From Bacillota bacterium (GTDB lineage Bacteria > Bacillota > Dethiobacteria > DTU022 > UBA8154), in contig JAAYFF010000070.1 in NCBI GenBank assembly GCA_012728375.1, positions 1-64,000 on the forward strand: a stretch of 64,000 nt of DNA, read 5' to 3'. Under the pieces are notes generated by a model that was not told the origin of the DNA, did not search any database, and was given only the letters and a program-made list of their open reading frames with translations. Positions 49,251 to 58,514 of this stretch are shown here, one piece after another. Each line of letters starts with the position of its first letter. Within the stretch, counting starts at the first letter, position 1. Both the position numbers and the translations under genes were made by a program.

Positions 49251-52088
49251 ATGATTGATTCTGAGAAGCTAAAGGCTGTTCTGGTGGAATACAAAAAAAA
49301 CTTTGTTTCCCAGCAATGGGACGATGAAAAATATAAATGGGAGGCTGTCAAGCATTTTCAAGAGCACTGGGATATTAATGCTTCGGACTTTTTAAATATG
49401 TTTATGCAAGCTACTAATAAAACATATAATTTACTTGCATCCATGAACAACTTCCCGAGGGGCATGATTAAAGCGTTTGCTGAAGCAGATGCGGAAGCTG
49501 TCAGAGCGATGTTTATCAATCTTTTTGATGAAAACAAGGACCTTGCCGAACGAGTCGAGAAATTCCAATCCGACGCTGAAGCGCTACGAACAAAGTACAA
49601 TGATGGCACATGGAAACAGCACTATCAGAATCTGAATTCCACCAGTACCTACCTCTGGCTCCGTTATCCGGATAAATATTATATTTATAAATATTCAGAG
49701 TGCCGTGCTGTTGCAAAAGAGCTGGGCAGTGATTTTGTTCCCAAAAAGGGTGCCTCATCTGTAAATCTGACGGGTGGCTTTAACTTGTACAATGAAATCT
49801 GTGAGCAGTTGGCAACGGATAAAGAACTTGTAAATTTGTTGCAGTCTGTGATGACGGAGAACTGTTATCCCGATACAAAGCTGAAAACACTGACTATTGA
49901 TGTTGGCTTCTATATTAGCCGAATTTATGCAAAGAAATCTGCTAAGGATGCTGGGGAGTGGTTTCCGGCGGATTATAGCCCGAATATTACGACTGAACAA
50001 TGGCTCTCCCTGCTTGCAGACGAGACGGTGTTCACAAAAACTAGTCTTGAAATCATGAAGCGCTTAAAAGACTTTGGTGGCATGGCCACCTGCACCCAGC
50101 TTTCCATTAAGTATGGTGAGACGAAAAACTTTTATAATGCTGGTTCATCCTCTCTTGCAAAGCGCGTCGCTGAGGCGACAGGCTGCCCGCTTATGACCAC
50201 GGATACCGAAAACTCAAAGTGGTGGCCCATTCTATATGTCGGGAGGTATGCGGATAAAAGTACAGCTGGCGTCTATATTTGGAAACTGCGTAATGAACTG
50301 AGCGAGGCATTGGAGCAGTTTGATCTCTCTGAGGTATCTTTGTATGCGGATAAAGCCCCTGTCATATGGAAAATTAGTCATGGCACCGATTTCATCTCCG
50401 ATGCAGAGGCAAAGATTTTTGAAGACAATCGTGTCATCGTAGTCCAGAAGGATATAAAAGCCACGGCAGCCTCCAAAATGAGCCAGGTGGATAGCTTTAT
50501 GCTTTCCATGAAAAAAGGCGACTATTTCTATCTTTGCTATGGAAACAGCATTCGGCTTCTTGGACAAATTAAAACGGATGATGTCGTACCGAATCCTGAA
50601 AAGGGAAATGGCTGGTATCAAAGGGAATACACAGTTATTGCCAAATCAAAGGATACTTCTCCTTATAAAAATACACAAAAACTGTGGACACCAAATGATA
50701 ACTCCACCTGCATTAAGGTGGGAGAGCCGGACAAGCCGTTATTCGAGGATTTAATTTTGAAACCATATTTTGATATGACGCTGGATTCTTTGTTAGGTAA
50801 TAGAGAAACGGAAATTCACGGCTATTGGTGGCTGAATGCCAATCCAAAAATTTGGAGCTTTTCCGATATTGGTATTGGTGAGATACAGAGCTATACCCTG
50901 TATAACGATAACGGAAATAAACGTCGCATATTCCAGAATTTCTTAGATGCACAAGCTGGTGACCTTATTATCGGATACGAATCCTTTCCGGTGAAACAGG
51001 TTGTTGCCATTGCAAGAGTAACCGAAAATGATGGCAAAAGTTTATATTTTGAAAAAGTAGAGGGGCTTGCTAGACCTATCGATTATGCAACATTGAAAAG
51101 CTGTCCAGAGCTGGAACAAATGGAATACTTCACCAATCCACAAGGCAGTCTCTTTAAGCTTACCAAGGGCGAATACGATTTTATTATGGACTTGGTCCGT
51201 GAAGAAAATCCAGTCGCTCCAAAGGAAACCATCGAAACATATTCCAAAGATAAGTTTTTGGAAGAAGTCTTTATGACGGGTGAACGCTTCGATACCCTTG
51301 TCTCCCTGCTAATTAACAAACAGAACCTGATTTTACAGGGCGCTCCGGGTGTAGGTAAGACCTTTGCCGCAAGACGCCTGGCCTATGCTGTAATGAAAGA
51401 GAAAGACGATAGCCGTATCGAATTCATCCAGTTCCACCAGAACTATTCCTACGAGGACTTCATTATGGGTTATAAGCCGCAGGGTGAAGGTTTTGATTTG
51501 CAATACGGCATTTTCTATCGTTTTTGCCAGAGAGCTGCGAACATGCCAGATAAACCATTTTTCTTTATCATCGATGAAATCAATCGCGGCAATATTAGTA
51601 AAATCTTCGGTGAGCTGCTTATGTTAATTGAAAAGGACTACCGCGGCAAAAAGGCTACACTGGCCTATAATGGGATGTCATTTACCGTTCCGAAAAACTT
51701 ATACATCATTGGCATGATGAATACCGCTGATCGCAGCCTCGCAATGATTGATTATGCGCTGCGCCGTCGTTTTAGTTTCTTTGAAATGGAACCGGGATTT
51801 AACTCCGATGGCTTCAAAGCGTATCAGGCAGGCTTCGATAATGATACATTCAATACCTTGATTGAGCGCATCAAAGAACTGAATAAAGAAATTGCTGCTG
51901 ATAGTTCACTTGGAAAGGGCTTCTGCATCGGCCATAGCTATTTCTGCGGACAGAAAGAATGCACCGATAATTGGATGATGGAGGTCGTTGAATATGATAT
52001 TCTTCCGATGCTGAGCGAGTACTGGTTTGATGAACCGACAAAGCTGCAGCGTTGGGGAAATATACTGCGTGGCGTTTTCAATGACTAA
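49251..52088 (+). CDS. McrB-like AAA+ GTPase with EVE domain
   Basis: LILQGAPGVGKTFAARRLAYAVM, IIDEINRGNISKIFGELLMLIEKD, MMNTADRSLAMIDYALRRRFSF; EVE-like WWLNANPKIWSFSDIGIGEIQSYTLYNDNGNKRRIFQNFLDAQAGDLIIGYES. Confidence 0.92.
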   Translation: MIDSEKLKAVLVEYKKNFVSQQWDDEKYKWEAVKHFQEHWDINASDFLNMFMQATNKTYNLLASMNNFPRGMIKAFAEADAEAVRAMFINLFDENKDLAERVEKFQSDAEALRTKYNDGTWKQHYQNLNSTSTYLWLRYPDKYYIYKYSECRAVAKELGSDFVPKKGASSVNLTGGFNLYNEICEQLATDKELVNLLQSVMTENCYPDTKLKTLTIDVGFYISRIYAKKSAKDAGEWFPADYSPNITTEQWLSLLADETVFTKTSLEIMKRLKDFGGMATCTQLSIKYGETKNFYNAGSSSLAKRVAEATGCPLMTTDTENSKWWPILYVGRYADKSTAGVYIWKLRNELSEALEQFDLSEVSLYADKAPVIWKISHGTDFISDAEAKIFEDNRVIVVQKDIKATAASKMSQVDSFMLSMKKGDYFYLCYGNSIRLLGQIKTDDVVPNPEKGNGWYQREYTVIAKSKDTSPYKNTQKLWTPNDNSTCIKVGEPDKPLFEDLILKPYFDMTLDSLLGNRETEIHGYWWLNANPKIWSFSDIGIGEIQSYTLYNDNGNKRRIFQNFLDAQAGDLIIGYESFPVKQVVAIARVTENDGKSLYFEKVEGLARPIDYATLKSCPELEQMEYFTNPQGSLFKLTKGEYDFIMDLVREENPVAPKETIETYSKDKFLEEVFMTGERFDTLVSLLINKQNLILQGAPGVGKTFAARRLAYAVMKEKDDSRIEFIQFHQNYSYEDFIMGYKPQGEGFDLQYGIFYRFCQRAANMPDKPFFFIIDEINRGNISKIFGELLMLIEKDYRGKKATLAYNGMSFTVPKNLYIIGMMNTADRSLAMIDYALRRRFSFFEMEPGFNSDGFKAYQAGFDNDTFNTLIERIKELNKEIAADSSLGKGFCIGHSYFCGQKECTDNWMMEVVEYDILPMLSEYWFDEPTKLQRWGNILRGVFND

Positions 52089-53145
52089 CGGCAAGGGAAT
52101 CCTCATCAAAAATATTTATTACATGCTTACCTATGCATTTCAGGTGCTGAGACAATCAAACTATGATGAAGTAGCGTCGGAAGAGTTTGAGAACATACAA
52201 GACCTGTTCGCCGCCATTCTTGCCAAAGGCATTGCGCAGCAACTGAAGCAGGGTCTGTACCTTGAATATGTTTCTGAATGCGCCAATCTTTCTGTGATGC
52301 GCGGAAAGATAGATATTCACGGGACAATCAATAACAAGCTTCAGCGAAACCTAAAGCTCTCCTGCGAATTTGATGAGTTGTCTGAAAACAATGTCTTTAA
52401 TCAGATATTGAAAACAACAGCCATCATTCTCCTTCGGCAGTCATCTGTAAATGTCAATCGTAGAACAGCGCTGAAAAAAGTAATGTTGTTTTTTGATGGT
52501 GTGGATATGATTGATCCTTCCTCCATCAAATGGCAGAGTTTGCGGTACCATAGAAACAATCAAAGTTATAAAATGTTGTTAAATATTTGCTATTTTATCC
52601 TTGAAGGTCTTTTGCTATCTACTGATCACGGCGAATACAAAATGGCCACATTCTTGGATGAGCAGCGCATGTCCCGCCTGTATGAAAAATTTGTGCTGGA
52701 GTATTACCGGTATCATCATCCACGCCTGCGAGCCGCAGCTTCGCAGGTAGCGTGGAACATAGACGATGGTGTCATTAAATTCCTGCCCATTATGCAAACG
52801 GATATTACACTCAGGGATAAAGAGAAAATTTTAATTATTGACACCAAATATTATGCCCATACCATGCAGGTTCAGGGTCAATACGATAGTCAGACGCTTC
52901 ACTCCAACAATCTGTATCAGATTTTTACTTACGTTAAAAATCAGGATGTTTATAACACCGGCAATGTAGCAGGTATGCTTTTATATGCAAAAACTGAGGA
53001 GACCATTACACCGGACTGCGACTTTCAGATGAGCGGCAACAAGATAAGTGTAAAGACGTTGGATTTAAATATTGCCTTTCCTGACATTGCCGCACAGTTG
53101 GACAGCATCGCTTCATCCTATTTTGGCGATACAAAAAGGAATTAG
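52081..53145 (+). CDS. McrC-like restriction endonuclease subunit
   Basis: ILIKNIYYMLTYAF, CEFDELSENNVFNQILKTT, ILIIDTKYYAH (nuclease motif), SNNLYQIFTYV; overlaps mcrB by ATGACTAA. Confidence 0.92.
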   Translation: MTNGKGILIKNIYYMLTYAFQVLRQSNYDEVASEEFENIQDLFAAILAKGIAQQLKQGLYLEYVSECANLSVMRGKIDIHGTINNKLQRNLKLSCEFDELSENNVFNQILKTTAIILLRQSSVNVNRRTALKKVMLFFDGVDMIDPSSIKWQSLRYHRNNQSYKMLLNICYFILEGLLLSTDHGEYKMATFLDEQRMSRLYEKFVLEYYRYHHPRLRAAASQVAWNIDDGVIKFLPIMQTDITLRDKEKILIIDTKYYAHTMQVQGQYDSQTLHSNNLYQIFTYVKNQDVYNTGNVAGMLLYAKTEETITPDCDFQMSGNKISVKTLDLNIAFPDIAAQLDSIASSYFGDTKRN

Positions 53146-53256
53146 ATTTAACCGGGTACATCTGCATCCGAGAACTCATACCAGTTGAAATCTTACTCGT
53201 TTTTGATGGAAACTGGGATAAGGATGCTGAAAATAGGTCTTATTTTTGTCTGGGGG

Positions 53257-54378
53257 ATGATTGTGGTGAAAGATATTGATAAATTCAGGGGGTGTCTCAT
53301 CGGAGGAGCAGCAGGGGATGCCCTGGGATATCCAGTGGAGTTTTTAGATGGCAAGAGCATTTTCCAAAAGTATGGAAAAAACGGAATTACTGCATATTCT
53401 CTGGTAAATGGCGTGGCTGAGATTTCTGATGACACGCAGATGACCCTCTTTACAGCTAATGGCCTTCTCTTAGGAACAACAAGGGGAATGACAAGAGGTG
53501 TTATGGGGAAATATTCAGATTACATTGCTTTATGCTATCAAGACTGGTATAGCACTCAATATAAAGACATCACAAAAGGCGGTTACTCATGGTTAGTCAA
53601 TATTCCGGAACTTCACGCGTCACGAGCGCCGGGAAATACTTGCCTTTCAGCCATAGAGCAAGGAGCAAACGGCACAATAGAAAAACCAATCAATCAGAGC
53701 AAAGGCTGCGGGGGAATTATGCGCGTCGCTCCCATTGGTTTATATTTTGAAGGGAAGCGGTACACACAAGAAGAGATTGATATGATTGGAGCTGAAGTCG
53801 CTGCCATTACACACGGTCATGAACTTGGGTATATTCCGGCGGCTGCGCTGGTACACATCATTCATATGGTGGCACATGATGCGAATATTACACTGCTTGC
53901 TGCAGTACAAGACTCTATGAAAACGATGGAAAAACTGTTTCCAAAAGCCAGGCATCTTCATGAGCTGTTAACTCTGATGCAAAAGTCTATTGATCTGTCA
54001 TCAGAAAACATGAACGATTTTGAGACAATCAAAGAGCTGGGGGAAGGATGGGTGGCAGAAGAAACGCTAGCGATAGCAATCTATTGTTCTTTGAAATACT
54101 GCAGCAGCTTTGATAAAGCCATCATCGCCGCGGTTAACCACGGCGGAGACAGCGACTCCACCGGAGCGGTTACCGGTAACATAATGGGAGCCTATCTTGG
54201 CTTGCGGGGCATACCTGACAAGTATATTGAACATCTGGAGCTTAAAGACATTATTATGGAAATAGCGGATGATCTATATAACGATTGCAAAATAACAGAA
54301 TATGGTTCCTACCGTGATGATGTGTGGGCGCATAAATACATTTATCATGATTATGGCAGGGAAAGTGGAAACTTTTAA
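53257..54378 (+). CDS. ADP-ribosylglycohydrolase (DraG family)
   Basis: GGAAGDALGYPVEF, EISDDTQMTLFTA, HGGDSDSTGAVTGNIMGAYLG. Confidence 0.93.
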   Translation: MIVVKDIDKFRGCLIGGAAGDALGYPVEFLDGKSIFQKYGKNGITAYSLVNGVAEISDDTQMTLFTANGLLLGTTRGMTRGVMGKYSDYIALCYQDWYSTQYKDITKGGYSWLVNIPELHASRAPGNTCLSAIEQGANGTIEKPINQSKGCGGIMRVAPIGLYFEGKRYTQEEIDMIGAEVAAITHGHELGYIPAAALVHIIHMVAHDANITLLAAVQDSMKTMEKLFPKARHLHELLTLMQKSIDLSSENMNDFETIKELGEGWVAEETLAIAIYCSLKYCSSFDKAIIAAVNHGGDSDSTGAVTGNIMGAYLGLRGIPDKYIEHLELKDIIMEIADDLYNDCKITEYGSYRDDVWAHKYIYHDYGRESGNF

Positions 54379-54486
54379 TTTCTGGCTGTGTATTTTTACA
54401 GCAAAAATGAATTTTTTAGGCTGTAAAAAGCCATGTATTATGATAAAATAAAAATAATATATTAAGATCCGGGAGGAAATAACTTA

Positions 54487-54705
54487 ATGGGAATAATTGA
54501 TGATTTGGTTAATCAAATAGAAAAATTACCCCCATCTGACAGAGCACAAATTGTAGATGCAGTAATTAGAGATATGGCATCTCCTGATCCCCAAATTGAC
54601 AAGGTGTGGGCTAAAGAGGCCTCAATACGTTGGGGTGATTATAAACAAAAAAAAGTAAAGGCAATACCCTATGAGGAAGTATTGTCAAAGTATAAAAGAA
54701 CATGA
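54487..54705 (+). CDS. Addiction-module antitoxin component
   Basis: LVNQIEKLPPSDRAQIVDAVIRDMASPDPQIDKVWAKEASIRWGDYKQKKVKAIPYEEVLSKYK; ATGA overlap with a ParE-like gene. Confidence 0.85.
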   Translation: MGIIDDLVNQIEKLPPSDRAQIVDAVIRDMASPDPQIDKVWAKEASIRWGDYKQKKVKAIPYEEVLSKYKRT

Positions 54706-54998
54706 AGGTTTCCTTTTTGCCTTTAGCTGAACAGGAGCTTGACGAAGCTTTTTTATGGTATGAGGAGCAAGTAGTTGGACTCGGGAATGGTTTTCTTGAT
54801 GAATTCAACCAATCCATTAAGCGTATTGTTGCTTTTCCAGCATTGTACGAACAAATAGACAATAATTTGAGACGGTGCTTGATGAATCGATTTCCTTATG
54901 GCATTATCTACGGGATTGACGGCGAACAAACTATTATCGTTGCTTTAGCTCATTTGAAAAGAAGACCTAATTATTGGTCTAATAGAAATATTGAGTAA
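54702..54998 (+). CDS. RelE/ParE-family toxin
   Basis: VSFLPLAEQELDEAFLWYEEQVVGLGNGFLDEFNQSIKRI...NRFPYGIIYGIDGEQTIIVALAHLKRRPNYW. Confidence 0.9.
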   Translation: MKVSFLPLAEQELDEAFLWYEEQVVGLGNGFLDEFNQSIKRIVAFPALYEQIDNNLRRCLMNRFPYGIIYGIDGEQTIIVALAHLKRRPNYWSNRNIE

Positions 54999-55239
54999 AG
55001 GCATTGATTGCCCCTCTTATTACCCGTTCCCCCCCCATATTACCCGCTAATGTTTAATAAAACCTCTTAAAAGCTGATACACTACCGGCAAAAGTGCCCC
55101 AATTATTCACTAAATCTCTTTAATGCGTAAGATGTAGAACAGGGTATTTACTTAATCCAGAATCCCTTTAACGAATCTTTCACTGATTGGCTGTTGATTT
55201 GTAAGCGTCAAAGAGACGCGTACCTATTAGCCTCCGATA

Positions 55240-55515
55240 TCAGCAAAAGCCACCATCGGCAATACTTTTAACCTCGTTATACTGCCTACGGATCAGCCGT
55301 TTAAATTCCGCATCCGATAACCCATCGCCCAGGTCCACGCCGCCTTCTGAAAGCAGGTCATAGAACAATTCAGCGAACTCCCTGTGTTCCCTCACCATCC
55401 TTTTGTAACGCGCTAAAATTTCGGTTTGAAAATCCAGCTCGAATATGTATCGAGGAGTTTTACCTGATAGATAGTCCTTAACCATTTCCATCATATAGTC
55501 AATATTCGCTGCCAT
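55240..55515 (-). CDS. IS66-associated accessory ORF
   Basis: MAANIDYMMEMVKDYLSGKTPRYIFELDFQTEILARYKRMVREHREFAELFYDLLSEGGVDLGDGLSDAEFKRLIRRQYNEVKSI; lies inside the IS66 IRs downstream of tnpC. Confidence 0.6.
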   Translation of the reverse strand: MAANIDYMMEMVKDYLSGKTPRYIFELDFQTEILARYKRMVREHREFAELFYDLLSEGGVDLGDGLSDAEFKRLIRRQYNEVKSIADGGFC

Positions 55516-55516
55516 G

Positions 55517-56141
55517 TTATACTTCCTCCCACGGATATTTTTCTTTTTTCTCGTCCTTTGGTTTCGGTGAAAATACCTTGCTCGGCAGGGCTGCACTGCC
55601 AGGCAGGAAGTTTTCAATTGCGGCTGCGTAACCCGGTTTTCCCAAGTTAGGAGCGTTGGTAAAAATCCATGTTAAGTATTCAAATGGATTAAGGCCGTTT
55701 TCTTTTGCAGTCACGATCAGGCTGTAGTAAACCGCGCTGGCTTTAGCACCGTTTGGTGTGTTAGCAAACAGCCAATTTTTTCGTCCAATCACAAATGGTT
55801 TAATGCTGCGCTCCGCACGGTTATTGGAAATTTCCAGGCGGCCATCCAGCAGGTATCTCTCAAGATATTTCCGCTGAGATAGCGCGTAATGTACTGCTTT
55901 GCCAAAAAGGGTATTGGGAAGCGCAGCAAGGCCTTCAATCCAGTTGTAAAATTCATCAATCACGGGCCTGGATAGCCGACTGCGTTCTTTAAGGCGATCA
56001 TCCGGACTCAGCAAGGCAAACTGTTTTTCCAAATGAAATAGTTTGTCGCAATAGGCAACTCCTTTTGCCGCGTTGGAATCCGGCTGCTTGTCCTTTGGCA
56101 GGGTTTTTAGCGCATCAAAGAATTTCCGACGCAGGTGTGCC
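55517..56141 (-). pseudogene. IS66 TnpC transposase, C-terminal part (separated by RIT insertion)
   Basis: AHLRRKFFDAL...DGRLEISNNRAERSIKPFVIGRKNWLFANTPNGAKASAVYYSLIVTAKENGLNPFEYL. Confidence 0.9.
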
Positions 56142-56298
56142 TTATCTTACTTCTCGAATAAGGCACATTATCCAAGAAATATGATTATCCGAGAAGAATA
56201 TCTGAAACCAGCATAAATACACTCTTTATCTGACATCTTCTCTGATAATAGCACCTCCTTTAGAATGGAATTATAAACCATTCCAAGGAGGTATTATT

Positions 56299-57534
56299 AT
56301 GAACCCAGAAGAAATCAGAAACCTATCTTTTGGAAACTTGCTTGAGGAATTGCTACACTATCTTGAGGACAAGTCTTATACTCAGTTGACGTTAGTGAAC
56401 TATCGCCGGATACTTAGGAAAATTGAACTGTTTATGATTGAGCATGGTATCGATGCTTATACTCCTGAAATAGGCATACAGTATTATAAAACCTATCTTG
56501 TCGAGAATAAACTATGCACTTCACGGCAAAAGGTTATATTTACGGTAATCCGAAGGCTCAATGACTTTTATTTAGGCATGGAATATCGGATTCAGCAGAA
56601 ACATGAAATAAATCTATTGCCCAGTAATTACGAGCATGTGTTGGGCATGTATGCCACGGAGTGTGCTGAAGCTGGCAACAAAGATATCACTATTAAGTCA
56701 AAGAAGCAATTCGTTCGTAATTTCCTAAGAGAATGCATTACATTTGGATGCCCGGACATTCAATCTTTGAACGCGTCTTATATCACAAGAGCATGCCTGA
56801 CGATCGAAAACAAGGATGGTTTGGCTGTGGTCAGGGCATTCCTGAAATTTTTGAGTATCAGGGGAACCACCGAGTCAGACTTTTCTACACTTGTTCCACG
56901 CTATGGGCGGCCTATTGATATACCGGCAACCTATAGTGAAAAAGAGATCCTCAGATTTGAAGCAGCCATCAATCGCACGAGCGATGTAGGCAAGAGGGAT
57001 TATGCAATGCTGCTCTTGGCGACAAGGCTTGGCATGAGATCCGGGGATATAGCAAAGCTGTCTCTTGATGAGCTAGATTTCGAGCATGAAGAGATATGCC
57101 TCATACAGCAAAAAAATGGAGAAATGTTACATCTCCCTATGCTGCCGGAAGTGAGTAAAGCGTTGACTGATTACATTAACAATGTACGTCCCAAAGTGGC
57201 AAGCAAGACGGTATTTCTGCGACATAGGGCACCCTATCAGGGAATCACCACATCTGTCCTACGTTTTGCAACATCAAAGTACTTTGGTTTGGCCAGTATT
57301 GATATGTCAGGAAAGAAGCACGGCCCCCATACATTTCGGTCATCATTGGCCAGTTCAATGGTTAATGATAATGTTCCATATGAAGCTGTCAGGACCATCC
57401 TGGGGCATTCTGATCCCGATGCAATAAAGCATTATGCAAAGCTTAACATAGAAAAGCTCCGTGAGTGTGCAATAGAAGTCCCGGAACCGGCGGGCTCATT
57501 TAAAAAATTTCTTGATGGATGTAAACAGTCATGA
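56299..57534 (+). CDS. Tyrosine recombinase, RIT first gene
   Basis: TRLGMRSGDIAKLSLDEL, HGPHTFRSSLASSMV, ILGHSDPDAIKHYAKL. Confidence 0.93.
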   Translation: MNPEEIRNLSFGNLLEELLHYLEDKSYTQLTLVNYRRILRKIELFMIEHGIDAYTPEIGIQYYKTYLVENKLCTSRQKVIFTVIRRLNDFYLGMEYRIQQKHEINLLPSNYEHVLGMYATECAEAGNKDITIKSKKQFVRNFLRECITFGCPDIQSLNASYITRACLTIENKDGLAVVRAFLKFLSIRGTTESDFSTLVPRYGRPIDIPATYSEKEILRFEAAINRTSDVGKRDYAMLLLATRLGMRSGDIAKLSLDELDFEHEEICLIQQKNGEMLHLPMLPEVSKALTDYINNVRPKVASKTVFLRHRAPYQGITTSVLRFATSKYFGLASIDMSGKKHGPHTFRSSLASSMVNDNVPYEAVRTILGHSDPDAIKHYAKLNIEKLRECAIEVPEPAGSFKKFLDGCKQS

Positions 57535-58514
57535 CCCAGTTCAAGAGTGTACTACAAGATGAGATTGCCGGGTTCTTGACACTTCGTAAAGCATCAAAAA
57601 GCAAAAGTGCCTATGACCACGACCGCCACACGCTTAAGTTATTCGACGAATACCTTTGCTCTATTAACTGCGACGACAAAAATCTTACAGAAGAGCAGGT
57701 GACCGGTTGGAACAGTACCCTTACAGGAAAGAGCAGTTCCATTGCCAACATGGTGATTGTTATCAGAATCTTTCTAGCACATCTTAAGGGTTATGGGGTT
57801 AATGCTTATATTCCGCCAATTCCAAAGGTCAGTGATGATTACATTCCGTATATATTCTCTGACGACGAGATGAAGCTAATATTTTCCATTGCAGATACCC
57901 TGCAGATGGGGAAACCGCGTAAGAATACTCTTATCCATGTGGAGTTTCCAATGATTCTGCGCCTCATGTGTGGATGCGGGCTTCGCATCGGTGAGACACT
58001 TTCATTAAAAATGAAAGATGTAGATCTTGATATCGGTGTGCTGACACTGAAATATACAAAGGGTGACAAGCAAAGGCTTGTTCCTATGCATCCCTCGTTG
58101 ACAAAAATCCTTAGGCAATACTGCATGGCTATGGGGATGATCGGATACCCGGAAGCATATCTTTTTCCAACTTCTGATTCGATGGAACCAGTGACAGTAC
58201 ATAATGCTCAGCATAAGTTCAATTTCATACTGGAACAAGGTAATATTTTTCTTTCTGGAAAAAAGAAACATCAGAGAGGTCCCTGCCTGCATTGCCTTAG
58301 GCATGCGTTTGTATTCAAATCTTTTGCCAATGCAGAGAAAGCAGGTCGTAGGGTTGATGACATTGTTCCATATCTTTCCATCTATCTGGGGCATGACAGT
58401 CTTAAAGAAACAGAAAAATACCTAAAATTCAGCAGTGAGATGTTTCCAGATGCAATGGAACTGTTTGATAGCTACACTGCACAGATCTTTCCGGAGGTGA
58501 ACTTCGATGAATAA
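57531..58514 (+). CDS. Tyrosine recombinase, RIT second gene
   Basis: CGCGLRIGETLSLKMKDVDL, CLHCLRHAFVFKSFA, YLGHDSLKETEKYLKF. Confidence 0.93.
   Translation: MTQFKSVLQDEIAGFLTLRKASKSKSAYDHDRHTLKLFDEYLCSINCDDKNLTEEQVTGWNSTLTGKSSSIANMVIVIRIFLAHLKGYGVNAYIPPIPKVSDDYIPYIFSDDEMKLIFSIADTLQMGKPRKNTLIHVEFPMILRLMCGCGLRIGETLSLKMKDVDLDIGVLTLKYTKGDKQRLVPMHPSLTKILRQYCMAMGMIGYPEAYLFPTSDSMEPVTVHNAQHKFNFILEQGNIFLSGKKKHQRGPCLHCLRHAFVFKSFANAEKAGRRVDDIVPYLSIYLGHDSLKETEKYLKFSSEMFPDAMELFDSYTAQIFPEVNFDE

Noticed and set aside
55010-55140. Possible relic IS end (CCCCAATTATTCACTAAATCTC) between the ParE gene and IS66
   Set aside because: No matching inverted repeat, transposase remnant or target duplication could be identified.
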